From Calothrix sp. HK-06 (GTDB taxonomy: Bacteria > Cyanobacteriota > Cyanobacteriia > Cyanobacteriales > Nostocaceae): 42,298 nucleotides of DNA. The first letter of the stretch is position 1. Each line of letters opens with the position of its first letter. Under the pieces are notes generated by a model. It had not been told where the DNA came from and made no database searches. It worked only from the letters and a program-made list of their open reading frames with translations. The position numbers were made by a program, and so were the translations under genes. Where the stretch lies: assembly GCF_001904745.1 (NCBI RefSeq), contig NZ_MRCD01000055.1:13119-55416 (forward strand), read 5' to 3'. Shown here piece after piece: positions 16,352 to 26,163 of the stretch.

Positions 16352-19300
16352 TTAAGGGCATGTATGTAATACAGAACGTGCAGATGGTGTAGCTTCTGGA
16401 ACTTTGGCAACAAGTACTACACTTCCATCAGTATTTCTAACCCAGCCTTGCGCTTCAACTATAGTATTTTGTTGATTTGGTACTCTATTAGAGATTGTAT
16501 ATTTATTTGATGTATTACTAGTATTATTACCATCTAAAGTTGCAAGTTTAGTAGTGCTGGTTGTACCTGGTAACGGTTCAAGAGGACTAGGGGGTAAACT
16601 GCCGCGTCCAGTCACTGTAAACTCACCTAAAGGACGTTTAACATTGGCACCTCTGGGACATATTTGACCAATTTGGTTGCTAATATCTACTAGTTCTGTA
16701 GGTAGCTCAATTATTCCTTGCGTGGGTTGAACTTCTGGTTGAGTAATAGAAATTTGCCCTTGAACACCGCGTTCGGAACTTGCGGTAATACTGCTGAAAG
16801 TTGATGGTACTGAACTAGGTTCTATACCAAAAATACCTTGCGCGCGAATGTTAACATTACCACCTTTGCCAATGAAAGCATTGGCTGATATATTGCTATT
16901 TTCATCGGGTACAGCAACGATAAAAGGTGTATTGATATTAATGTTGCCACCATCCCCACCAGCGTCTGCTGTACCTGCGTTAGTGGAAATTTGGCTACCG
17001 CGACGTAAGACCAGTAAGTCTGATAATTGTAAATCTATATTACCGCCCTGGCTACTGGCAGTTTGAGCGGTAATTGAGGCGCCGTTATTAAGGGTGAGAA
17101 AACTGCCAAGTATAGATATATCACCTGCATTTCCCGTACCAGCGCTGTTAACTGATATCTTTCCCCCATCTCGAAGACTAAAAAAACGAGGGTCAATAAA
17201 GATGCTGCCACCACGTCCGCTAGAACCAGCAGTTGTGTTAGCAAAAATTCCACTTGCGGCGCCTTCATTAACAATAACATCGCTTTGACGGTATATTGAA
17301 GGATTTTTTATAGCTTCAGCAACGCGAGGTTGTTGAGTAAAATTTGCATCATTTCCAGCGATTTGGATATTATCTTTAATATTGAGTCTAATATTGCCAG
17401 CATTTCCACTACCACTAGTATTTGTAATGACTTGTCCGCCGTTAATAGCTTCAAATGTGTTGGCATTTATAGTAATATCACCGCCTTTACTGTCATTAAA
17501 AGTGCTGGCAGCAGCAATTGCACCGTCTGCAACTCGAAACTTACCTGTAGTAACTATAATGTTGCCAGCATCTCCAAATGCATCCCTTTCAGTTAGGGTA
17601 AGTAAACCACTGGAAAAACCTAATAAACCACTACCTGTAATTGTTATATAATCAGAAGCATTAATGCGAATTTCACCAGCCTTACCTTTACCACTAGTAC
17701 CGCTATTAATAACACCTCCATTGGTAACTTTTAGCGTATTAGTTGTGATTTGAATATCTCCACCTTTACCTTCAGCATTTGTTAATAAGTTACTTGTTAA
17801 ACCACTATTGGCGCCTATTACATTACTACCATCAATCACAATATCGCGCGCATCAATCGTAATATTACCTGCGTTGCCTTTTCCCGCCATACTACTGACT
17901 ATTTCTCCGCCCGAAGTTAAAAATAGCGAGCCAGTTACAAGCTGGATATTTCCCCCATTCCCATTCCCAGATGCGTTAGTATTGGCAATGCTTGGTAAAC
18001 CACTGCTAGTTACACCATTAAAGGTGATATTATTTCTGGCATTGAGAAAAATATTTCCAGCATTACCTTGCCCGCCACTAATCGCTTGAACAAGACCACC
18101 ATCTTTAAATAGCAGTGTATTCCCACTGATGCGGATGTCACCACCATTACCAACAGCAGCAGAACCAACAGAACTACTTACCTGACTATTATATAATATT
18201 TGTTTGTTTACAAAACCTTCAAAAGTGACAGTATCGCGCGCATTAATAGTTATGTTACCTGCATTGCCATTTCCATTTGTATTAGTAGCTATTTGGGCGC
18301 CATTGGTGACTTTTAGCGACCCTGTTGTTATCTGAATATCTCCTCCTTTACCCGCACCAGTTAATAACTGACTGAAAATTCCAGATGGTGAATTAGATGC
18401 AGTACCCTTATCAAGCGTTTCAACACCATCCAATAAAATAGCATCGGTAGATTCAACGGTAATATTACCTGCATTCCCCCCACCAAAAGTATCGCTGCGG
18501 ATATCAGCTCCATTGGTTGCTGTAAGTGTACCAGTTTTTATTTGAATATTACCTGCGTCCCCACGTCCAGTTGTACCGTTATTTATGTGCGAACCATTCG
18601 TGACCAAAAGCGACCCGGTTGTAATTTTGATATTTCCTGCTTTACCCTCGCCTTCAGGAAGTAACTGACTAATAATTCCAGTTGTTCCATTATTGATAAC
18701 ACCATCTAGCTTAACGGTATCGCGGGCATTGATAGTAATATCTCCGGCGTTACCTGTTCCACTAACATGCGTAAAGATTTCGGCGCCATTGGTTAACGAG
18801 AGCGAACCTGTGTTTATTTGAATATCTCCGCCTTTAGTTATAGCTTGTCCTATAACAGTGTTTGAAATAAAACTATCATTATCTAGATTCACGGTATCGC
18901 GTGCATTAATTGTAATATTTCCGCCGTCACCTTTACTTAAAATATCGCCATTAATAAATGCACCACCAGTTAGTTTGAACGAGTTTGTATCAATCTGAAT
19001 ATTCCCTGCTTTACCCACACCTTCGGGATTAACAGAACTAATCAGCCGACTAGGTAGTGCGTTATTCTTTCCATCAATGCTAATATCGGGGCTATTAATT
19101 CTAATATTCCCAGCCGAACCTTGTCCTAAAGTAATGCTATTGAATTCGGAGCCATTTTTTAGCGAGATTGAACCTGCATCGATGGTAAGATTACCTCCAT
19201 TACCAACAGCCCCAGTTCCGACTTGATTAAAAATGGCTGAGTTACTCAAAAACACCGCATCAGCAGCTTTGATAGACACATTACCGCCATTACCATTTCC

Positions 19301-20386
19301 AAAAGTAGTAGTATTGAGGCTACTATTACCAGTCATAGCCAGTGAAGCTGTGTTGATATTGATATTACCGGACATACCTGTGGAATTAGGTTGCAGCACG
19401 TTGGCAATGAAGCTACCATCACTTAAAACTGTTGACCCTGTTGTATTAATTACAATATCCCCAGCTAGCGAGTGCAGCGTTCCTAGTCCTGTATTTACCC
19501 CGGCGCGAAGTCCACTTTCTCCTGCAAAAGTCAAATTTTGAGCATTGATAGTGATGCTACCAGCATCCGCCCCTCGAACATTCACCTCTACTCCATTTGT
19601 TAAAGATATATTACCTCGTTGGACATTGGGAACACTAAGATTGAAAGCATCATTTAATCCTACTATTCCTGGCGCTGCCAAACTAGTCAATTCAACTTGA
19701 CCACTATAAGCTCTAATCGCACCACCATCAATATTAATATCACCACCAACAAGCGCAATACTTTTGCCATCTGGAACTCTCAACCCTGTGACATTTTCAC
19801 CTGTCGGACTCACTCCTGCGGGTGCTTGAGAAAGGTTTTTTATTCCCGCATTTGGTTGTATCTGATTAAATAGCAAAGCAGAGGGATTTATTGTTAGTAA
19901 AGGTGGTGCAAGAGGATTTGCACTGCTGAAAAAGCCTTGATTACCAAATTGAATTGCATTTGCAGTTGTTCCTACAAAAGAACCTCGTACATCTAAGCTG
20001 GCATTTTTTCCGAACAGTATGCCATTGGGATTCATTAAAAATAAATTAGCGGCGCCATCAACGCCCAATGTTCCTAAAATATTAGAAGCTTGACCACCTG
20101 TTACCCGTGTTAATATATTTACTACTCCAGATGGATTGGCAAAGTACACTCGTTGCCCATCATTTATATTAAATTGTGTAAAGCTATGAAACAAATTACT
20201 ACCACGTTGGGCGCCACCGCTGATTAAATCATTAGAGGCACCCTGTAGTTGTACATTGGGGGTAAGTTTTGATGCTTCTGCCCCTAAAGTGTTGTCAGGC
20301 GTAATTTGTGCCTGGACGCTCAGAGGAGCGAATACCAAAAAGCCGCATAATAAAAGCTGTTGAGGCAAAACTTGCTTTTTACCCAT
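16352..20386 (-). CDS. Filamentous-haemagglutinin/TPS-domain S-layer-like secreted protein
   Basis: About 1344 residues. A Sec signal (LLLCGFLVFAPLSVQAQ) is followed by a two-partner-secretion domain of about 200 residues: SNLFHSFTQFNINDGQRVYF, ANPSGVVNILTRVTGG, NLFLMNPNGILFGKNASLDV, RGSF. The body is a long beta-helix made of many repeats around GNAGNITINARDTV, each ending in a toxin-like 'ING/TNG' turn. The C-terminal tail (SSERGVQGQISITQPEVQP, then LPTELVDISNQIGQICPRG) is typical of cyanobacterial members of this group. Such proteins cross the outer membrane through a TpsB/FhaC-type pore; no such gene is in the window. An adhesin or surface-layer role is inferred. ATG 20386 or GTG 20389 may start it. 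Repeats make it prone to recombination. Confidence 0.88.
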   Translation of the reverse strand: MGKKQVLPQQLLLCGFLVFAPLSVQAQITPDNTLGAEASKLTPNVQLQGASNDLISGGAQRGSNLFHSFTQFNINDGQRVYFANPSGVVNILTRVTGGQASNILGTLGVDGAANLFLMNPNGILFGKNASLDVRGSFVGTTANAIQFGNQGFFSSANPLAPPLLTINPSALLFNQIQPNAGIKNLSQAPAGVSPTGENVTGLRVPDGKSIALVGGDINIDGGAIRAYSGQVELTSLAAPGIVGLNDAFNLSVPNVQRGNISLTNGVEVNVRGADAGSITINAQNLTFAGESGLRAGVNTGLGTLHSLAGDIVINTTGSTVLSDGSFIANVLQPNSTGMSGNININTASLAMTGNSSLNTTTFGNGNGGNVSIKAADAVFLSNSAIFNQVGTGAVGNGGNLTIDAGSISLKNGSEFNSITLGQGSAGNIRINSPDISIDGKNNALPSRLISSVNPEGVGKAGNIQIDTNSFKLTGGAFINGDILSKGDGGNITINARDTVNLDNDSFISNTVIGQAITKGGDIQINTGSLSLTNGAEIFTHVSGTGNAGDITINARDTVKLDGVINNGTTGIISQLLPEGEGKAGNIKITTGSLLVTNGSHINNGTTGRGDAGNIQIKTGTLTATNGADIRSDTFGGGNAGNITVESTDAILLDGVETLDKGTASNSPSGIFSQLLTGAGKGGDIQITTGSLKVTNGAQIATNTNGNGNAGNITINARDTVTFEGFVNKQILYNSQVSSSVGSAAVGNGGDIRISGNTLLFKDGGLVQAISGGQGNAGNIFLNARNNITFNGVTSSGLPSIANTNASGNGNGGNIQLVTGSLFLTSGGEIVSSMAGKGNAGNITIDARDIVIDGSNVIGANSGLTSNLLTNAEGKGGDIQITTNTLKVTNGGVINSGTSGKGKAGEIRINASDYITITGSGLLGFSSGLLTLTERDAFGDAGNIIVTTGKFRVADGAIAAASTFNDSKGGDITINANTFEAINGGQVITNTSGSGNAGNIRLNIKDNIQIAGNDANFTQQPRVAEAIKNPSIYRQSDVIVNEGAASGIFANTTAGSSGRGGSIFIDPRFFSLRDGGKISVNSAGTGNAGDISILGSFLTLNNGASITAQTASSQGGNIDLQLSDLLVLRRGSQISTNAGTADAGGDGGNININTPFIVAVPDENSNISANAFIGKGGNVNIRAQGIFGIEPSSVPSTFSSITASSERGVQGQISITQPEVQPTQGIIELPTELVDISNQIGQICPRGANVKRPLGEFTVTGRGSLPPSPLEPLPGTTSTTKLATLDGNNTSNTSNKYTISNRVPNQQNTIVEAQGWVRNTDGSVVLVAKVPEATPSARSVLHTCP

Positions 20387-20522
20387 CACGCTTACACCCC
20401 GAATGGTTATGAAAATGATTATTCAAGTTTTTTTATTAAACTTATATATATCAGTATTTCTGCCTAGAATCAACTCATACAGCAAATATGAAGCAAGATG
20501 TACGATAGTTATCGATGGTGCG

Positions 20523-20550
20523 GTAGAGACGTGATTAATCACATCTCTAC
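20523..20550. repeat. 28-bp GTAGAGA...TCTCTAC palindrome, copy 3
   Basis: GTAGAGACGTGAT then TAATCACATCTCTAC: near-perfect dyad with one mismatch, same length and ends as the elements at 6683 and 7411. Confidence 0.7.
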
Positions 20551-20649
20551 TTACGTAATTTTATATTTAAATTACAACAATTAACAGAGATTTTACTGAG
20601 AATTATTTGTATTGATTGCGTCAAGATATCTGACTACTGCTCAACAAAA

Positions 20650-20664
20650 GAATGATATTCATTC
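20650..20664. promoter_or_regulatory. Dyad GAATGATATTCATTC, possible operator
   Basis: Six bases on each side (GAATGA/TCATTC) pair perfectly around TAT. It lies about 100 bases before the kinase ATG. The AATGAT...ATT pattern recalls Fur-type boxes but is also AT-rich enough to arise by chance. Confidence 0.3.
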
Positions 20665-20765
20665 ACAACGACTAATTAACATATTTTTTGACATGAAAGT
20701 TTAATCTCACCTCATATTTGGGAAATATAGGTAGATGATGGAGTTTAGAGTGTTGAGGTTAAACT

Positions 20766-23700
20766 ATGCTATCTGCTTTGAAAATTCCTGGCTACGAAAT
20801 TACCGAAGTAATTCATGAAGGTTTAAATACAATCGTTTATCGGGGTGTATCGCAACCAAAGTCAGAAAAAGTAATCCTGAAAGTATTGAAAGCTGAGTAT
20901 CCTTCTTTAGAAGAGATTACTCGCTTGAAGCATGAATATAGCATTACCCAAAACCTTGACATAGAAGGAATTGTTAAAGTCGCGCGTTTGGAGCAAGCGC
21001 GTCACCATGTATTAGTATCGGAAGATTTTGGCGGTATAAGTCTTCACTCATTTCTTGCCCTAGAAAAATTATCCCTCGTGTCCTTTCTTAGCATCGCTGT
21101 ACAACTTGCTAAATGCTTGATATCACTGCATACTCACCAGATAATCCATAAAGATATCAAACCTTCAAATATTATTATTAACCCACAAAGCGGAATTGTT
21201 AAACTCACCGACTTTAGCATCGCTTCACGTCTAAGTCAGGAAGCACAGTTAATTAGTCTGAGTAACTTGGAGGGAACATTAGCGTATATTTCCCCTGAGC
21301 AAACGGGACGAATGAACCGTGCGGTAGATTATCGCACAGATTTTTACTCTCTAGGTGTGACATTTTATGAAATGTTGACGGGGCAGTTGCCGTTTCAAAG
21401 CGATGATGCTTTGGAAATGGTACATTGTCATATTGCCAAACAACCACCATGTATTTTGGATTTTAATGCAAAAGTACCTAGGGGAATAGCTGCGATTATT
21501 ACTAAGCTGATGGCAAAAAATGCGGAAGACCGCTATCAAAGTGGAGCAGGGTTGTTAGCGGATTTGGAGCGTTGTTTGGATGAGTTGAAGAATACAGGTA
21601 AAATTACTGAGTTTTTGCCAGGGGAGAGTGACCGTATTTCCCAATTGAATATCCCCCAAAAACTCTATGGCAGGGAAAAAGAAGTTGAAACACTACTAGC
21701 TGGTTTTGATGCGATTAGTCAAGGGGAAAGTCAACTAATGCTAGTTGCTGGGTACTCTGGAATTGGTAAATCTTCGTTAGTAAATGAAGTTCACAAGCCA
21801 ATTGTGCGGCAACGCGGGTATTTCATCAGTGGAAAATTTGACCAGTTTCAGCGCGCTGTCCCTTATGCATCGTTAATTCACGCATTTCAGTCTTTGATGC
21901 GGCAATTATTAGTCGAAAATGCCACACAGCTAAAATCGTGGAAAGAAAAATTAAGCAGAGCGTTGGGTAATAACGGACAGGTGATTATTGATGTGATTCC
22001 AGAATTGGAATTAATTATAGGAGTCCAACCACCTGTTGTTGAGTTAAGTGCAATGGAGAGACAAAACCGTTTTAATCAAGTATTTCAAGAATTTGTTGGT
22101 GTTTTTACGCAAAAAGAACATCCTCTTGTTATATTTTTAGATGATTTGCAATGGGCAGATATTGCTTCACTCAACTTAATGCAGCGATTAATGACTGATA
22201 GTAATACTCAGTATTTATTGTTAATTGCCGCTTATCGCGATAACGAAGTTAGTCCAACACATCCATTTATCCAGACCGTTGAAGAAATTCAAAAAACAGA
22301 CACAACAGTTAATCGAATAACTTTAGAAAATTTAAATATTTCTCAAGTACAGCAATTAGTAAATGAGACCTTTAATATTACTGATAATTCTATCGCTCAA
22401 GATTTAGCATCTTTATTATTTAATAAAACGTTAGGTAATCCTTTCTTTATAACGCAGCTATTAAAAACACTTTATCAAGAGAAATTAATCAAGTATGATT
22501 TTACTTTAAAATGCTGGGAATGGAATCTTCAGCAAATTCAACGTGTCGGCATCACCAACTTGGATATAGTAAAATTAATGGCAAGCAATATCAGTAAATT
22601 GCCTGCTTATACTCAGTCAGCATTGCAATTAGCTGCTTGTATTGGCGGTTTCTTTAAATTAGATATTTTAGCAACAGTAAGCGGAAAATCTGCATCCGAT
22701 ATCATCAAATCACTGTGGCCTGCATTGCAACAAGGATTAATATTAAGTCATAATTATCAGGCGCCTCCTGAACAGCTACTATTAATTTGCGACGAGTCAC
22801 TGCAAAAATTCAGTTGTGACGAGATAAAATTAGAATTTAGATTTTTACATGACCGAGTTCAACAAGCTGCTTATTCTCTAATCCCAGAAGGCAAAAAACA
22901 AGCTACACATTTAAAAATTGGTAAGCTTTTACTTAATTATTTTTCCTCATCAGAACTAGATGATCATATTTTAGATATTGTTAATCAATTAAATACCGGA
23001 GCAAAGTTACTGGATTCGCAAGTAGAAAAAGAAGAACTTGCCAAACTGAATTTATTAGCTAGTCGTAAAGCCAAAACAGCCAATGCACCTACTGCATCTG
23101 CTCAGTATTTAAATATAGGGATGCAATTGTTGCCAGATAGCAGTTGGCAAACTCATTATGATTTGACACTAAATCTGTATGTGGAATTAATCGAGGCTGA
23201 GTACTTAAATACTAACTTTGAGAACTTGCAACAGCTATGCGAAGTCGTCTTAATTAATGCCAAAAACATCTTAGATGCAATTAAAGTATACGAACTAAAA
23301 ATTCGCTCTTGTAATTCCCAATTTCAGGCACAAGCTGCAATTGAGATAGGTCTATATGTACTAAATAAGCTGGGAGTAAGACTTGCTGAACAACTACCAA
23401 AAGATATTATTGTTAAGCAATTGGAAAATCTGCCGCAAATTCAAGATACATATCAAATAGCAGCATTAAAAATACTTAATACTATAACTTATGCGACTTA
23501 TCAAACAGCCCCGGATTTATATTTAAAAGTTATATTCACAATGGTGGATATTTGTATTCGCTATGGTAATTGTGAAATTGCGGCATATGCATACGCTAGC
23601 TGTAGTTTAGTTTGCGAAGTAATTGGCGAAATTGGTTTGGGGTATGAATATGGGTTATTATCACTGAAAATATTGGATAAATTTAATGCGATACCTTTTG

Positions 23701-26075
23701 CTGCTAAGGTTATTACGACCTATAACGGCTGTGTTCGTCATTGGAAAGAGCATGGGAAATTAACGCTTAATGCATTTTTGGAAGCTTTTAATACAGGTGT
23801 AGAGACTGGAGATATTGAATATGCGTCTATTGCTAGTATATACTTTTGCATTTACAGCTTTTTAATTGGTGAACCACTTTCATTAGTGGATGATAAGTAC
23901 AGAAAGTATCTTGATTTTACGCTATCGGTTAAGCAGGAATTTCTTATTCGTGCCATTCAAATATGGCGCCAGCTAGCTTTAAACTTACAAAGTTTAAATC
24001 AAAATAGTTGTCGTTTAATCGGCGATAGTTTTAATGAAGACGAATTTTTACCAATATTAATTGAAACAAATCAAGTTTCTTTATTATTTGGGGTTTATTT
24101 TGCTAAGTCAATGTTAGCTTATTTATTTCAACAATATGACCAAGCTATTGAGTATTCGCAATTATCAGAAAAATATGCGGCAGCCAGCAGTGCCACAATG
24201 ATGATTGTACACCATAATTTTTACTATTCGTTAGCACTACTTAAACATTATCCGAAAGTTCCTCGCCAAGAACAAGAGCAATATTTAGCCCAAGTTATAG
24301 CTAACCAAAATCAAATGAAAATATGGAGTTTTTATTGTACTGCTAACAACCAGCATAAATATGACCTTGTAGAAGCCGAAAAATGTCGTATCTTAGGTCA
24401 ATATTGGGAAGCAACACAGTTATATAATAGCGCTATAGAACTAGCATCTGAAAATGGATATATACAAGAAGAAGCGATAGCTTCGGAGCTAGCAGGTGAG
24501 TTTTATTTAGCGTCTGGTAATACTAAAGTTGCTAAAACCTATCTTACTGATGCTTATTATGCATATCAGCAATGGGGGGCAACAGCCAAAGTTAAAGATT
24601 TAGAATCCCGCTATCCTTACCTTACGCTTCGTAAGAGGGAATCAACGTCTCAAACCACAACTCTCACAACTAGTAGTAAAACTTGTAATAATTATTCATC
24701 GCTTGATTCGACAACTATAATTAAAGCATCCCATACTCTTTCTAGCGAAATAGTTCTTAGCAGTTTACTCGCTAAACTTATGCATTTATTACGGGAGAAT
24801 GCTGGCGCCCAAAAAGTATGCTTTATTGCCAAACATGACAAACAGTTATTTTTAGAAGCGGTTCTTACACAAGAACTGAACGAGGTACAGGTATTACAAT
24901 CATTGCCTATATATGAGTGTAATATTTTACCATTGTCATTAATTGATTATGTACAACGTACTCTTACACCTCTAGTATTAGATAATGCTACTCAATCGGA
25001 AAATTTTAGTACAGATACTTATATTGAAGCTAATCAAGCATTATCTATATTAGTATTTCCAGTTATTCACCTTCATCAGCTCCGAGGCATTTTATATTTA
25101 GAAAACAACCTTACTAAAGCCGCGTTTACACAAGATAGAGTTGAACTACTGAGTGTACTTGCAGCACAAGCAGCTATCTCTCTAGAAAATGCCCGCTTTT
25201 ATACAACCTTAGAAAACCGCGTTGCTGAACGCACGCAAGAACTAGCAGAAAGGAATCAAGAACTGCAAGCGACATTAGAGAAATTACACCAAACTCAAAT
25301 CAAGCTCATCCAAAGTGAGAAAATGTCAAGTTTAGGGCAGTTAGTTGCAGGTGTTGCTCATGAAATAAATAATCCAATTAATTTCATCTACGGTAATTTA
25401 ACTCATACTCATCAGTATACTCAGTCGCTCTTTGGCTTACTTAAACTATATCAAGAAAACTACCCTAATCCTGTTTATGAAATCATTAATACTACTGAGG
25501 AAATAGATTTAGATTTTATTCAATATGACTTACCAAAAATATTCTCTTCAATGAAGAATGGCGCCGGACGAATTAAAAGTATAGTCCTGTCATTAAGAAA
25601 TTTTGCACGTCTTGACGAAGCCGAAAGTAAAAGAGTCAACATCCACGAAGGGCTAGATAATACCTTAATTATGCTTCAGCAAAAGTTAGGAGCGATTCAA
25701 ATAATTAAGGAATATGCAAATCTACCAGAAGTATATTGCTTTGCAGGAGAATTAAACCAGGTATTTATGAATCTATTGAACAACGCGATTGAGGCAGTGG
25801 CAACTAAACCAGAAAATGCCCCTACAATTTGGATACGCACTGCTGTAAAAGAACATAATCAAATCGCAATTACCATTGCTGACAATGGCGCCGGAATCAA
25901 ACCAGAGATACAATCAAAAATCTTCGACCCATTCTTTACTACTAAACCTGTTGGTCATGGAACTGGTTTAGGGTTATCGATAAGTCATCAGATAGTACAA
26001 CAGCACAAAGGACAGTTGCTTTGTTTATCTGAGTTAGGTGTTGGTACAGAGTTCACAATTTTACTGCCGTATTGA
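20766..26075 (+). CDS. Giant hybrid Ser/Thr kinase - AAA ATPase - GAF - histidine kinase
   Basis: 1769 residues in the order known for cyanobacterial HstK-type proteins. (1) Protein kinase domain about 8-270: Lys39, HKD (128-130, in place of HRD), DFS (149-151, in place of DFG), and GTLAYISPEQTGRMN. (2) AAA-type predicted ATPase with Walker A GYSGIGKS (329-336) and VIFLDDLQWAD as Walker B. (3) A long helical, TPR-like region about 700-1290. (4) GAF domain about 1310-1470, which binds a small ligand in relatives. (5) Coiled linker. (6) Histidine kinase: GVAHEINNPINF with phospho-acceptor His1532, then DNGAGIKPEIQSKIFDPFFT and GHGTGLGLS of the ATPase. No membrane segment is seen. No response regulator is adjacent. 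The signal sensed is unknown. The upstream region is shared with the haemagglutinin-like gene. Confidence 0.92.
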   Translation: MLSALKIPGYEITEVIHEGLNTIVYRGVSQPKSEKVILKVLKAEYPSLEEITRLKHEYSITQNLDIEGIVKVARLEQARHHVLVSEDFGGISLHSFLALEKLSLVSFLSIAVQLAKCLISLHTHQIIHKDIKPSNIIINPQSGIVKLTDFSIASRLSQEAQLISLSNLEGTLAYISPEQTGRMNRAVDYRTDFYSLGVTFYEMLTGQLPFQSDDALEMVHCHIAKQPPCILDFNAKVPRGIAAIITKLMAKNAEDRYQSGAGLLADLERCLDELKNTGKITEFLPGESDRISQLNIPQKLYGREKEVETLLAGFDAISQGESQLMLVAGYSGIGKSSLVNEVHKPIVRQRGYFISGKFDQFQRAVPYASLIHAFQSLMRQLLVENATQLKSWKEKLSRALGNNGQVIIDVIPELELIIGVQPPVVELSAMERQNRFNQVFQEFVGVFTQKEHPLVIFLDDLQWADIASLNLMQRLMTDSNTQYLLLIAAYRDNEVSPTHPFIQTVEEIQKTDTTVNRITLENLNISQVQQLVNETFNITDNSIAQDLASLLFNKTLGNPFFITQLLKTLYQEKLIKYDFTLKCWEWNLQQIQRVGITNLDIVKLMASNISKLPAYTQSALQLAACIGGFFKLDILATVSGKSASDIIKSLWPALQQGLILSHNYQAPPEQLLLICDESLQKFSCDEIKLEFRFLHDRVQQAAYSLIPEGKKQATHLKIGKLLLNYFSSSELDDHILDIVNQLNTGAKLLDSQVEKEELAKLNLLASRKAKTANAPTASAQYLNIGMQLLPDSSWQTHYDLTLNLYVELIEAEYLNTNFENLQQLCEVVLINAKNILDAIKVYELKIRSCNSQFQAQAAIEIGLYVLNKLGVRLAEQLPKDIIVKQLENLPQIQDTYQIAALKILNTITYATYQTAPDLYLKVIFTMVDICIRYGNCEIAAYAYASCSLVCEVIGEIGLGYEYGLLSLKILDKFNAIPFAAKVITTYNGCVRHWKEHGKLTLNAFLEAFNTGVETGDIEYASIASIYFCIYSFLIGEPLSLVDDKYRKYLDFTLSVKQEFLIRAIQIWRQLALNLQSLNQNSCRLIGDSFNEDEFLPILIETNQVSLLFGVYFAKSMLAYLFQQYDQAIEYSQLSEKYAAASSATMMIVHHNFYYSLALLKHYPKVPRQEQEQYLAQVIANQNQMKIWSFYCTANNQHKYDLVEAEKCRILGQYWEATQLYNSAIELASENGYIQEEAIASELAGEFYLASGNTKVAKTYLTDAYYAYQQWGATAKVKDLESRYPYLTLRKRESTSQTTTLTTSSKTCNNYSSLDSTTIIKASHTLSSEIVLSSLLAKLMHLLRENAGAQKVCFIAKHDKQLFLEAVLTQELNEVQVLQSLPIYECNILPLSLIDYVQRTLTPLVLDNATQSENFSTDTYIEANQALSILVFPVIHLHQLRGILYLENNLTKAAFTQDRVELLSVLAAQAAISLENARFYTTLENRVAERTQELAERNQELQATLEKLHQTQIKLIQSEKMSSLGQLVAGVAHEINNPINFIYGNLTHTHQYTQSLFGLLKLYQENYPNPVYEIINTTEEIDLDFIQYDLPKIFSSMKNGAGRIKSIVLSLRNFARLDEAESKRVNIHEGLDNTLIMLQQKLGAIQIIKEYANLPEVYCFAGELNQVFMNLLNNAIEAVATKPENAPTIWIRTAVKEHNQIAITIADNGAGIKPEIQSKIFDPFFTTKPVGHGTGLGLSISHQIVQQHKGQLLCLSELGVGTEFTILLPY

Positions 26076-26163
26076 TAATGTCTGTACCTTTGGGTTGATG
26101 CTTTTGCTAAAAAATGAATCCAACCTGTAAGTTGAAATTATTATCATCTAGGTACTAGATATA

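Larger units (their letters stand above)
20387..20765. promoter_or_regulatory. Divergent intergenic region between haemagglutinin-like and kinase genes
   Basis: About 380 bases separating two outward-facing genes. It holds the palindrome at 20523-20550 and an odd-centred dyad at 20650-20664. No ORF was seen. Confidence 0.5.

Noticed and set aside
20650-20664. Fur box
   Set aside because: The dyad is real but shares too little with a Fur consensus to name it; kept only as a possible operator.
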